A DNA stretch of 18,858 nt from an uncultured Bacilli bacterium (lineage in GTDB: Bacteria; Bacillota_I; Bacilli_A; RF39; UBA660), in contig CANQWJ010000005.1 of the NCBI GenBank assembly GCA_947627525.1, positions 1-18,858 on the forward strand, read 5' to 3'. Both the position numbers and the translations under genes were made by a program. Below the pieces are notes generated by a model. That model saw nothing but the letters and a program-made list of their open reading frames with translations, was not told where the DNA came from and searched no databases. This document shows, one piece after another, positions 7,529 to 14,164 of this stretch; within the stretch, counting starts at the first letter, position 1; every line of letters starts with the position of its first letter.

Positions 7529-9003
7529 TATTTGAACTTCAACACACGCATCGCATTATAACTTGTACCGCCACGGAATGGATATCCCTTCCAAATACTG
7601 AAGTGCAAATGTACACCCGTTGCATATCCTGTTTGTCCCATTTTACCAATTACTTGTCCCATTTCGACTGTTTCACCAGCTTGTACTAAACGTTTAGATA
7701 GGTGACCATATGTCGTATAATAACCATTATTATGATTGATGATGATGTAGTTACCATTATAACCTGTATAACCAGATTCAACAACAACTCCATTATTAGA
7801 AGCATAAATGTTAGAACCATAAGAACCACCTATATCAGTTCCAGTATGAAGTTTACCACTACGATAGCCATAAGGACTATTAAGTGTATAAGGTTTTTCT
7901 GTTGGCCAGAACCAAACACCACTGATATTAACACCAACACCTGATACAACTTTTGTTCCACGAATAACAATTTTATTTTGAGCTTCTTTAATAGTTTCCG
8001 TTGACTGTGTTTCCGTACTCAATATTTCACCATTAGCTTTCTTGACAATATATGATACTTTAGCTTTACCATCAACACCTTCACGTTTAACACGTTCTGT
8101 TCCCTTAGGGAGAGAATTATCATATTCATAAGTCGTATGATAATCAATTGTTTGATATTCTACAACATAATCTTCTTCAATTACTTTAAAAGCTGGATTA
8201 ATCGTACCAATATTAACAGTTTCTCCTTCTGTCAATAAAACATTCTCACTAGTAATTTCTGGATTAGCTACTAAGAATTCGTTTGTTGACATCTTATGAT
8301 TAAAGGCAATATCTTCAATTGTTTCACCACTTTTTACTTTATAATCTTTTTGTGTTTCTAAAGTTCCAAATAATAAATATTGACTTAAATCCTCAGGTGT
8401 CGTAAAAATTTGTTCTTCAGTAGAAATATTAGTCTTTTTAATAGTTATATTATTTTGAATATAAAGATTTTCAACTTTTTTTCCAACATCATCTATTTCT
8501 TTTTGATTGTTAGCACGAAAAGCATCATAAGTATTTTCATCGATAAAAGCTTGAATAGTTCCTTCTGTTGCTTCACTGAAAAGATCTTTATCTAAAACAA
8601 ATAATTTAACAGTTTGAGTTTGTTCAACACCATCTTCAGTCATTTCTTCAACACCTTTAATCTTTATTTCATAACCACTAATAGTAAAAGGTGCAATATC
8701 AACAATCTTTTTATAAATATCTTCAACACTACTAATATTGTCACTGTATGTTGTCTCTTTCTCAATATCTAAGTTATTAGGTAAATAAACCTTATCAACT
8801 CCATATCTTTCTTTAATATTATCTTGTTCATGGTCAATATATTTTTCTAATTCCTCCTTAGAATCAATCAAACCAATTGCTTTTCCATCCAAATATACTT
8901 TATAAATTGTTTGAGGTACCTTTGCTTTATCAACACCAAATAGAAAAGCCGTAGAACTAAGTAATAAGGCTAAGATAACGAAAAAAATAGTCTTCTTATC
9001 CAT
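7528..9003 (-). CDS. membrane-anchored M23 endopeptidase with LysM and G5 domains
   Basis: A 491-residue cell-wall enzyme. Residues about 5-22 form an N-terminal membrane anchor or uncleaved signal, followed by a long helical region. A LysM domain (about 221-265, YKVKSGETIEDIAFNHKM) binds peptidoglycan. A G5 domain (about 274-350) ends before a C-terminal M23 lysostaphin-like domain (about 380-477). The M23 zinc ligands are intact: HxxxD at His386/Asp390 and HxH at His465/His467, with YGHLS at His434, so it is expected to be an active peptide-bridge endopeptidase. It sits one base after dnaB and overlaps walJ, placing a cell-wall hydrolase inside a replication/ribosome operon. Similar proteins act in growth or sporulation (SpoIIQ-like enzymes also have M23), but no specific role can be assigned. 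Confidence 0.93.
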   Translation of the reverse strand: MDKKTIFFVILALLLSSTAFLFGVDKAKVPQTIYKVYLDGKAIGLIDSKEELEKYIDHEQDNIKERYGVDKVYLPNNLDIEKETTYSDNISSVEDIYKKIVDIAPFTISGYEIKIKGVEEMTEDGVEQTQTVKLFVLDKDLFSEATEGTIQAFIDENTYDAFRANNQKEIDDVGKKVENLYIQNNITIKKTNISTEEQIFTTPEDLSQYLLFGTLETQKDYKVKSGETIEDIAFNHKMSTNEFLVANPEITSENVLLTEGETVNIGTINPAFKVIEEDYVVEYQTIDYHTTYEYDNSLPKGTERVKREGVDGKAKVSYIVKKANGEILSTETQSTETIKEAQNKIVIRGTKVVSGVGVNISGVWFWPTEKPYTLNSPYGYRSGKLHTGTDIGGSYGSNIYASNNGVVVESGYTGYNGNYIIINHNNGYYTTYGHLSKRLVQAGETVEMGQVIGKMGQTGYATGVHLHFSIWKGYPFRGGTSYNAMRVLKFK

Positions 9004-9004
9004 A

Positions 9005-10351
9005 TTATTCTCCCTTCATATCATTACGATAACTCAAAAAAGTTGATGTATCTCGTTTAAATAATAATTCAATTGTAGCTGTTGGACCATTACGATGTTT
9101 TGCGACAATGAATTCACTAATACTAGTATTATTGTCAGTTAATTTTTCTTTGTTATAGTAGTCATCACGATATAAGAACGCTACTATGTCAGCATCTTGT
9201 TCAATAGAACCAGATTCACGCAAGTCACTAATGATTGGTCGCTTATTCTCACGTGAGTCAACCGAACGTGATAATTGGGCGAGCGCAACGACAGGAACAT
9301 TTAGCTCTAAGGCCATCAATTTTAAAGAACGGGAAATATCTGCTACTTCCTGTTGACGATTACTACCATAATTTCCATTAGTAGATACTTGTTGTAAATA
9401 ATCGACAATGACTAAACCAAGGCCTTCTTCACTATTAGCAAGTCTTCGACATTTACTTCTTATTTCACCAATTGTTATTCCTGGTGTATCATCCATATAC
9501 AATTTAGCTTCAGATAATTGACTAATTGCTTCATTAATTCTCTTCCAATCATCGTTTAATAAATTACCTGTCGCTAACTTACTTCCTTCAACTTGCCCTA
9601 AAGATGATAACATACGATTAGCTAACTGTTCTGCATTCATTTCCAAGTTAAATAGTGCAACTGGCTTATTACCATTTAAAGCAACATTAGTAGCAAGATT
9701 AACAGCAAAAGCTGTTTTTCCCATTGCTGGACGAGCAGCAATAATAATTAATTGATTTTCGTGTAATCCCGTTGTTAGTTTATCAATATCATACCACCCT
9801 GTCGCAAGACCAGTAACTTCACCCTTAGACTGTGATAAAAATTCCAAGTTTTTCTGTGTTTTCATCAAGACATCTTTGATCGTTTTAAACTCTGTTGAAC
9901 GCTTATTTTTAACGACACTCAAAATTTTCCTTTCAGCATCATCAATCGTTTCATTAATACTTTTTTCTGGAGAATAAGCCATTGTTGTAATATCAGTACT
10001 AACTTCAATTAATTTTCTTAACATTGCTACATCTTCAACAGATTTGATATATTGATCAACATTAGCAGCACTAACTGTATTATCTAATATTTCCGTTAAG
10101 TACTCAACACCACCGACTTCACTCAATATATTTTTATTTTTTAATTCTGTTGTAACAGTCGTTAAGTCAATTGGAACTTTATTATCAGCCATTTCTTTAA
10201 TAGTAGCAAAAATCTTTGCATTATTATTTTGATAAAAAGATTCACTAGTTAAAGTTTCACAAGCTTTTTGTAAAGCACTACGTTCCAAGAACATAGAACC
10301 AATAACAGCTTGTTCTGCTTCTGGATTATGTGGTATTTCTTTTACTGCCAT
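9005..10351 (-). CDS. dnaB: replicative DNA helicase
   Basis: DnaB (called DnaC in Bacillus subtilis) is the hexameric ATP-driven 5'-3' helicase of the replication fork and interacts with primase. The 448 residues are full length. The N-terminal DnaB domain starts at IPHNPEAEQAVIGSMF. The RecA-like ATPase domain contains Walker A ARPAMGKTAFA (Lys212, Thr213), Walker B GLVIVDYLQQV (Asp317) and the ALAQLSRSVDSRENKRP and LRESGSIEQDADIV motifs. No intein is present. It lies 12 bases after rplI, the usual order in Bacillota. Confidence 0.98.
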   Translation of the reverse strand: MAVKEIPHNPEAEQAVIGSMFLERSALQKACETLTSESFYQNNNAKIFATIKEMADNKVPIDLTTVTTELKNKNILSEVGGVEYLTEILDNTVSAANVDQYIKSVEDVAMLRKLIEVSTDITTMAYSPEKSINETIDDAERKILSVVKNKRSTEFKTIKDVLMKTQKNLEFLSQSKGEVTGLATGWYDIDKLTTGLHENQLIIIAARPAMGKTAFAVNLATNVALNGNKPVALFNLEMNAEQLANRMLSSLGQVEGSKLATGNLLNDDWKRINEAISQLSEAKLYMDDTPGITIGEIRSKCRRLANSEEGLGLVIVDYLQQVSTNGNYGSNRQQEVADISRSLKLMALELNVPVVALAQLSRSVDSRENKRPIISDLRESGSIEQDADIVAFLYRDDYYNKEKLTDNNTSISEFIVAKHRNGPTATIELLFKRDTSTFLSYRNDMKGE

Positions 10352-10363
10352 ACTTTCACTTCC

Positions 10364-10804
10364 CTATTTTTCCAATTGAACTCTAATTTTTACTTCAACT
10401 TCTTTATATAAAACTAGCTTTACATCATGATATCCAAGTGCTGTAAGAGAATGATCAAGTTCAATTTGTTTTTTATCAAGAACATATCCCTTTTTCTCTA
10501 ATTCATCTTTTATTTGTTTAGGACTTACACTTCCAAAAACTTTATCAGAAGCACCTGTTTTAACTTTAAAATGTAGTGTTACATCTTTTAACTTTTCTTT
10601 TAATTCCAAAGCTTTTTTACGATATTCAGCATCTATTTCCGCTTCTTGTTTCTTTTCTCTTTGATAACGTCCAAGACTTTGCTCTGTCAATTTTTCTGCA
10701 AATCCTCTAGCAATTAAAAAGTTTTGCGCATAACCATCCTTTACTTCTTTAATATCACCTTTTTTACCTTGACCCCTAACATCCTTTAAAAAGATAACTT
10801 TCAT
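10364..10804 (-). CDS. rplI: 50S ribosomal protein L9
   Basis: L9 is a 23S rRNA-binding protein at the base of the L1 stalk. The 146 residues include the N-terminal globular domain MKVIFLKDVRGQGKKGDIKEVKDGYAQNFLIARGFA, the long connecting helix (about residues 40-78, Lys/Glu-rich) and the C-terminal domain with TGASDKVFGSVSPKQI. It starts eight bases after the DHH gene with an AGGAGGT-type site and lies twelve bases before dnaB, the conserved gdpP-rplI-dnaB order. Confidence 0.98.
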   Translation of the reverse strand: MKVIFLKDVRGQGKKGDIKEVKDGYAQNFLIARGFAEKLTEQSLGRYQREKKQEAEIDAEYRKKALELKEKLKDVTLHFKVKTGASDKVFGSVSPKQIKDELEKKGYVLDKKQIELDHSLTALGYHDVKLVLYKEVEVKIRVQLEK

Positions 10805-10812
10805 AATACCTC

Positions 10813-11781
10813 CTAAAGATTTCTAATTATTTTTAATAATTCCTCCATTGTTTTTTTAACATTAGAGTTTTCAATTCGGGCAGCACCTTCATTTTCATCA
10901 CCACCACCACCAAATTGTTCTAAAATCTTACCAACATTTATTTCACCTGTTGAACGTCCACTAATACCAATCTCATTCTTAGAAATGTTAGCAATAACAA
11001 ATGATGCTTTAATCTTACTAAAAGTTAAAAGACTATCAGCACTCTTAGCAATCTCTTCTTTCTTATATTCGCTCCTTTGAAGACCACGACCAATAGCGAT
11101 ACCCCTAACAACTTTAACAGAAGAAATTATTTTTTGACGTTTGATGTAATCATGAATATTTTGTTTTAACAACTCATTTATATCATTCATATTAGCACCA
11201 CACATCATTAAATAGTAAGCAATATAAAATGTTTCACTAGAAGTCTTTAACCTAAAATTATTAGTATCAAGAACAATACCAGATAATAATAATGTCGCAA
11301 GACGTCTCGTTATCTTCGTATTATTTTCTTTTAAGAAATTAGTAATCATTTCACAAGTACTAGAAACATTTTCATCAATAACTCTTAAATCACATCTTAA
11401 ACTTTCTTTTGATACATCATGATGATCAATATTAATAACTTTATTAAATTCATAAATGACATCAGGATTTTGCGTAATCTTAGACTTACTAGTATCTAAA
11501 ACAATTAAAAGACTATTTTCATCTCGATATGTATTTAAATGACGACTTCTAATGACATTTATCTTTTTTCTTTCTACTTCTAATACTTTTTTAACACCTA
11601 ATTCTTGTTCTTCATCATCAATGATTATATAAGATTTCTTCTTTTTTGTCTTAACATAGAAATCCATTCCTATACAACTATTAATCGCATCCAAATCCAA
11701 ATCACGATGCGCCATCAAAAAGACAGACGTTGCTTGTTCAATCATTTCGTTTATTTCATTAATCTTCGCTTGTATCCTCAT
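10813..11781 (-). CDS. DHH/DHHA1 phosphoesterase corresponding to the C-terminal half of GdpP
   Basis: A 322-residue protein made of DHH (about 15-185) and DHHA1 (about 215-320) domains only. Its place before rplI and dnaB, and segments such as GIVLDTNNFRLKTSSETF and IGISGRSTGEINVGKILEQ, match the catalytic half of the cyclic-di-AMP phosphodiesterase GdpP (YybT). The N-terminal membrane helices, PAS and degenerate GGDEF domains of GdpP are absent. Metal ligands are kept: H25-x3-D29-x-D31, Asp96, DHH at 119-121 and Asp172. The DHHA1 hallmark GGGH reads GGGGD (291-295), with Asp in place of His. AAGGAGG five bases before the ATG at 11781 and a promoter just upstream show that the gene really starts here. 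It may hydrolyse c-di-AMP or, like standalone DhhP/Pde2 enzymes, pApA or nanoRNA. Confidence 0.87.
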   Translation of the reverse strand: MRIQAKINEINEMIEQATSVFLMAHRDLDLDAINSCIGMDFYVKTKKKKSYIIIDDEEQELGVKKVLEVERKKINVIRSRHLNTYRDENSLLIVLDTSKSKITQNPDVIYEFNKVINIDHHDVSKESLRCDLRVIDENVSSTCEMITNFLKENNTKITRRLATLLLSGIVLDTNNFRLKTSSETFYIAYYLMMCGANMNDINELLKQNIHDYIKRQKIISSVKVVRGIAIGRGLQRSEYKKEEIAKSADSLLTFSKIKASFVIANISKNEIGISGRSTGEINVGKILEQFGGGGDENEGAARIENSNVKKTMEELLKIIRNL

Positions 11782-11809
11782 TTCTGCCTCCTTAAAATTC
11801 TTTATCTAT

Positions 11810-11838
11810 ATTATACTATAAAATATATTTTATGTCAT
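11810..11838 (-). promoter_or_regulatory. promoter of the DHH-rplI-dnaB-M23-walJ-rlmH operon
   Basis: On the minus strand ATGACA (11833-11838), a 17-base spacer and TATAAT (11810-11815) form a near-consensus vegetative promoter, about 29 bases before the DHH start and directly after the yabQ terminator. Confidence 0.75.
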
Positions 11839-11870
11839 TTAAAAAAGACAAGTTATAATAACTAGTCTTT
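11838..11870 (-). terminator. terminator after yabP-yabQ
   Basis: AAAGACAAGTTAT (11844-11856) and ATAACTAGTCTTT (11858-11870) form an almost perfect palindrome with one mismatch. On the minus strand a T-run follows. It separates the sporulation genes from the housekeeping operon. Confidence 0.82.
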
Positions 11871-11881
11871 AAATAATAAAT

Positions 11882-12172
11882 TTATCTATCTCTATTTAAA
11901 TAATCTTTTATGCGCGTAATTATAAATTTTTGAAAAATAATTCCTATAATAATAAAAAGATAAGAATAATAAGTAATAATACCATTATTAATATATCTAA
12001 TCATTATAAAATAGATTAAAGTCATATCAAGTATAAATAATATATTAGAAACAAGTCTTTTAGTTAGTTTTTTTTGAAAAAGAATTTTTCTATTAAAATA
12101 GACTAATAAATAAAAAAATAGTCCATATCCAAAAGATGAAAAAATAGTTAATATTTGTTGAGATAAAGGCAT
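11882..12172 (-). CDS. yabQ: spore cortex protein YabQ, short form
   Basis: A 96-residue, very hydrophobic protein with three predicted membrane helices (about 5-25, 40-62 and 65-85) and a basic C-terminus. It is called YabQ because it starts exactly at the stop of yabP (TAATG overlap), as in the yabP-yabQ pair of Bacillus, and has the N-terminal pattern LSQQ...GYGLFFYLLVYFNR. In B. subtilis YabQ is needed for cortex formation and sits in the forespore outer membrane; that protein is about twice as long, so only the membrane part is kept here. Sequence similarity is weak on its own; most of the confidence comes from context and topology. Confidence 0.68.
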   Translation of the reverse strand: MPLSQQILTIFSSFGYGLFFYLLVYFNRKILFQKKLTKRLVSNILFILDMTLIYFIMIRYINNGIITYYSYLFIIIGIIFQKFIITRIKDYLNRDR

Positions 12173-12456
12173 TATTTAAAAAGACGATTAATTATACTTG
12201 TTTCTTTATCTTTACTCTTATTATTTTCCATATAGGCCATACTATTTATTTGTCCTTTAATAGATACTGTTTGTTGCATTGTATCTAATTTTAATAGTTC
12301 TAAATCTTTACCTTTAACAATTAAATAACCCATAACTGTGTCCATTAAAAATTCTTCACTATCAAAATTATCTATTTTTTTAACTCCTGTTACTAACATA
12401 CTCTTTCTTTCAACTAGATTAATAGCGTGATTAAAATTATCGATATTGTTCTCCAT
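12172..12456 (-). CDS. yabP: sporulation protein YabP
   Basis: A 94-residue protein matching YabP over its whole length: NLVERKSMLVTGVKKIDNFDSEEFLMDTVMGYLIVKG, then LELLKLD, VSIKGQINSMAYMEN and the terminal RLFK. YabP belongs to the YabP/YqfC family of small sporulation proteins made in the mother cell and is partnered with YabQ in cortex formation. The start has GGGAGG five bases upstream. It is the first gene of a two-gene operon with yabQ, directly behind the terminator of the 140-residue hypothetical gene, so it needs its own promoter. Confidence 0.88.
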   Translation of the reverse strand: MENNIDNFNHAINLVERKSMLVTGVKKIDNFDSEEFLMDTVMGYLIVKGKDLELLKLDTMQQTVSIKGQINSMAYMENNKSKDKETSIINRLFK

Positions 12457-12474
12457 ATGAGCCTCCCTACAAGC

Positions 12475-12504
12475 ATTATATGTAAGAAAAATATTTATAT
12501 TAAA
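12475..12504 (-). promoter_or_regulatory. candidate yabP-yabQ promoter, possibly sigma-E type
   Basis: On the minus strand CATATAAT (12475-12482) fits the mother-cell sigma-E -10 consensus CATACAnT in all but one position. TTTAATAT lies 14 bases upstream, where the sigma-E -35 is expected. The same sequence contains TATAAT, so a sigma-A reading is possible, but the -35 would then be poor. YabP is sigma-E controlled in Bacillus (recalled, not computed). Confidence 0.42.
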
Positions 12505-12530
12505 AAAAACAGTTATTTTTGAACTGTTTT
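12502..12530 (-). terminator. terminator of the 140-residue hypothetical gene
   Basis: AAAACAGTT (12506-12514) pairs with AACTGTTTT (12522-12530). On the minus strand a run of eight T follows. The stem includes the stop codon of the gene at 12513. Confidence 0.85.
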
Positions 12531-12935
12531 TATCTTTTGCTTAATTTTTGTTTTAGGTGTTACTTCTAAGTTTATACCATTAAAATCTAATGTTGGCCAA
12601 TTACAATCACCCATACGACGATATGCGACTTGCACACTATCAACTGTAAAAGGTTCATCTTTCAAGACAACACCTAAGATTGCTTTAAGACTTCTAGGTG
12701 TTACATTCTCTATAATATTTACTTTTAGATTTAATTCATTGTCATATCTTCCTCTAACGACAAAAAGTGGTTCATCATCAAGATCTTGGCAACTATCTTC
12801 ACCAATTAAACTACTCAATTTATTTTTAAAAAAGTCACGTTCAACAGCTATTTGTACATCATTGACACCTTTTACTTTTTCATAATAACTTCTTACAAGT
12901 GATAAAGTCTCATCTCTATTATATCCTACTTCCAT
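12513..12935 (-). CDS. hypothetical protein, 140 residues, between spoVG and yabP
   Basis: I do not recognise this protein. It is soluble and acidic in the middle, with no membrane helix and no clear catalytic motif. It looks like a helical N-terminus (about 1-45), a beta-rich core (DDEPLFVVRGRYDNELNLKV, about 65-90) and a Lys-rich tail (KTKIKQKIKTVQK). I chose the ATG at 12935 because GGGAGG lies seven bases upstream. A GTG five codons earlier is in frame but is part of that binding site. It begins 30 bases after the spoVG terminator, too close for an obvious promoter of its own, so it may depend on read-through from spoVG. It is flanked on both sides by sporulation genes, which makes a sporulation link possible but unproven. 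Confidence 0.78.
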   Translation of the reverse strand: MEVGYNRDETLSLVRSYYEKVKGVNDVQIAVERDFFKNKLSSLIGEDSCQDLDDEPLFVVRGRYDNELNLKVNIIENVTPRSLKAILGVVLKDEPFTVDSVQVAYRRMGDCNWPTLDFNGINLEVTPKTKIKQKIKTVQK

Positions 12936-12965
12936 TTTTATACCTCCCACCTGATTTTTATATGA

Positions 12966-12988
12966 TAAAAAAAGACCACTTGGCCTTT
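12966..12988 (-). terminator. spoVG terminator
   Basis: AAAGACCA and TGGCCTTT (12971-12988) form a stem of 7 bp or more with one G-U pair. On the minus strand seven T residues follow. Confidence 0.82.
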
Positions 12989-12992
12989 CTTA

Positions 12993-13274
12993 TTATTCCT
13001 CTTCGTCAGTTGTTGGTTCTTCAGCATTTTCGTATGCTTCAAAAATTGCTTCCTCAAACATTGTACGAACTTGTGGATTAATAGGATGTGCTATATCACG
13101 ATATCCACCAGTAGCAGTCTTTCTACTTGGCATAGCAATAAACAAACCATTGTCTCCTTCAATAATTCTAATGTCGTGTACTGCAAAACTATCATCAATT
13201 AATACTGATGCAATTCCTTTCATACGAGAACTTTCCTTATTAATCTTGCGTACATTTACAGATGTTATCTTCAT
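12993..13274 (-). CDS. spoVG: SpoVG, RNA/DNA-binding regulator
   Basis: SpoVG is a small nucleic-acid-binding regulator that affects asymmetric septation and cortex formation in spore formers and many other traits in non-spore formers. The 93-residue sequence matches throughout: MKITSVNVRKI, MKGIASVLIDDSFAVHDIRIIEG, GLFIAMPSRKT, YRDIAHPINPQVR and an acidic tail ending DEEE. GGGAGG lies nine bases before the start. It has its own promoter and terminator. In Bacillus it follows purR-yabJ; both are absent here and veg is the direct upstream neighbour. Confidence 0.96.
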   Translation of the reverse strand: MKITSVNVRKINKESSRMKGIASVLIDDSFAVHDIRIIEGDNGLFIAMPSRKTATGGYRDIAHPINPQVRTMFEEAIFEAYENAEEPTTDEEE

Positions 13275-13316
13275 TCTGTATATCCTCCCTCTTAAAGTAT
13301 CTAACTTTATACTTTA

Positions 13317-13345
13317 ATTTTAGTATTATATATGTAAAAAGTCAA
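13317..13345 (-). promoter_or_regulatory. candidate spoVG promoter, sigma-A type
   Basis: On the minus strand TTGACT (13340-13345), a 17-base spacer and TAAAAT (13317-13322). The Bacillus gene is known for a sigma-H promoter, but no AGGA...GAAT pattern is visible here. A TATAAT further upstream (about 13325-13331) is too close to the -35 to be used with it. Confidence 0.55.
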
Positions 13346-13360
13346 TATTTTTTGCATTTT

Positions 13361-13567
13361 CTAGGAAATCTCAATATTATTTATTAATACATCAGAATAA
13401 CTAAAACTTTTTTTGACGTTTTCCGTTTCGACTACAAATATATAATTGTATGATTCTGTAATAATGCCATCAAATTCCTCAATTTGATTTCGGGAACCAT
13501 TTATCTTAAAATGTTTTTTTTGATTCTTTATTCCCTCTATCTTTGTCTTTATCTTCTCTATATTCAT
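13361..13567 (-). CDS. veg: Veg family protein
   Basis: A 68-residue member of the Veg family (about 85 in Bacillus), a small SH3-like beta-barrel protein linked to biofilm and spore outgrowth in B. subtilis. The pattern is clear: an N-terminal helix (IEKIKTKIEGIKNQKKHFKINGSRNQIEEFDG), then the strand ITESYNYIFVVE and SFSYSDVLINNIEI, matching GILAETYPSVFVIQ and VSYSYADVLTETVEL. The start overlaps the yabG stop as ATGA, with AAGGGG inside yabG as binding site, so it is translationally coupled to yabG. The yabG-veg order is conserved in Bacillota. No terminator is seen after it, so transcripts may run into spoVG. Confidence 0.87.
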   Translation of the reverse strand: MNIEKIKTKIEGIKNQKKHFKINGSRNQIEEFDGIITESYNYIFVVETENVKKSFSYSDVLINNIEIS

Positions 13568-14154
13568 CGTGGATACCCCTTATACATGGTGCCATTAGTA
13601 ATAATACCACCAACTCCCTCTTCTTTATATTTAGTTCTTTCAATTATATCCAATAAATCAATCGGCGTACTTCTGTCTGACAAAGCAACAGATGATGCAA
13701 TAATAGCTGGATCAAGAGCATGAATATTAACTCTTTTAGGACTACTAGCAAAGTTAGCACCACTTTTAATCAATTCTTCGTAATTGGACTGACATGCACC
13801 AGCAACAATTATTAAACGTTCTTGATTATCCTCATATTTACGAGCTTCTTCAATGGCTTTAATAAAATTATCACTATTTTTATAACTGACTTTATTATCA
13901 CGATTATACATAGCATCATGCCCTGTAATAACTAAAATATTAGGTTTAAACTTATTTAAATAGTTAGTTACTTCATAGGGAATATCTTGCTCTTGAATCT
14001 TAACACCATAAGCCATTATCTTTAAATCATTATAAAACTTCATGCAACGCTCTAAATATTCATCGTCACCATCCCCAGACTTCCGATAAGTAACTAAATT
14101 AATAAAATTTATAAGTGAACATAAAGTTCCCTTTTTTTCAATAGATATATTCAT
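13564..14154 (-). CDS. yabG: sporulation-specific protease YabG, missing N-terminal domain
   Basis: YabG is a mother-cell cysteine protease that processes spore coat proteins. This copy has 196 residues against about 285-295 in Bacillus and Clostridium. Homology starts near residue 27 (GDGDDEYLERC, the DGD..YL..C motif) and continues through KFKPNILVITGHDA (His79), IVAGACQSNYEELI (Cys121), SGANFASSPKRVNIHALDPA and the C-terminal EGVGGIITNGTM, so the protease domain with its likely His/Cys pair is intact. The KOW/SH3-like N-terminal domain is absent, and residues 1-26 do not resemble it. The ATG at 14154 has AAAGGAG just upstream. A longer frame starting at 14202 lies inside the recombinase gene and lacks a good site. 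It is preceded by two recombinase genes on the same strand. Truncation by insertion or a natural short form are both possible. Confidence 0.88.
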   Translation of the reverse strand: MNISIEKKGTLCSLINFINLVTYRKSGDGDDEYLERCMKFYNDLKIMAYGVKIQEQDIPYEVTNYLNKFKPNILVITGHDAMYNRDNKVSYKNSDNFIKAIEEARKYEDNQERLIIVAGACQSNYEELIKSGANFASSPKRVNIHALDPAIIASSVALSDRSTPIDLLDIIERTKYKEEGVGGIITNGTMYKGYPR

Positions 14155-14164
14155 TTTTTCTCCT

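Noticed and set aside
11782..11881. Remnant of the GdpP N-terminal domains upstream of the DHH gene
   Set aside because: The 100 bases hold a promoter and the yabQ terminator only; no coding remnant is readable.
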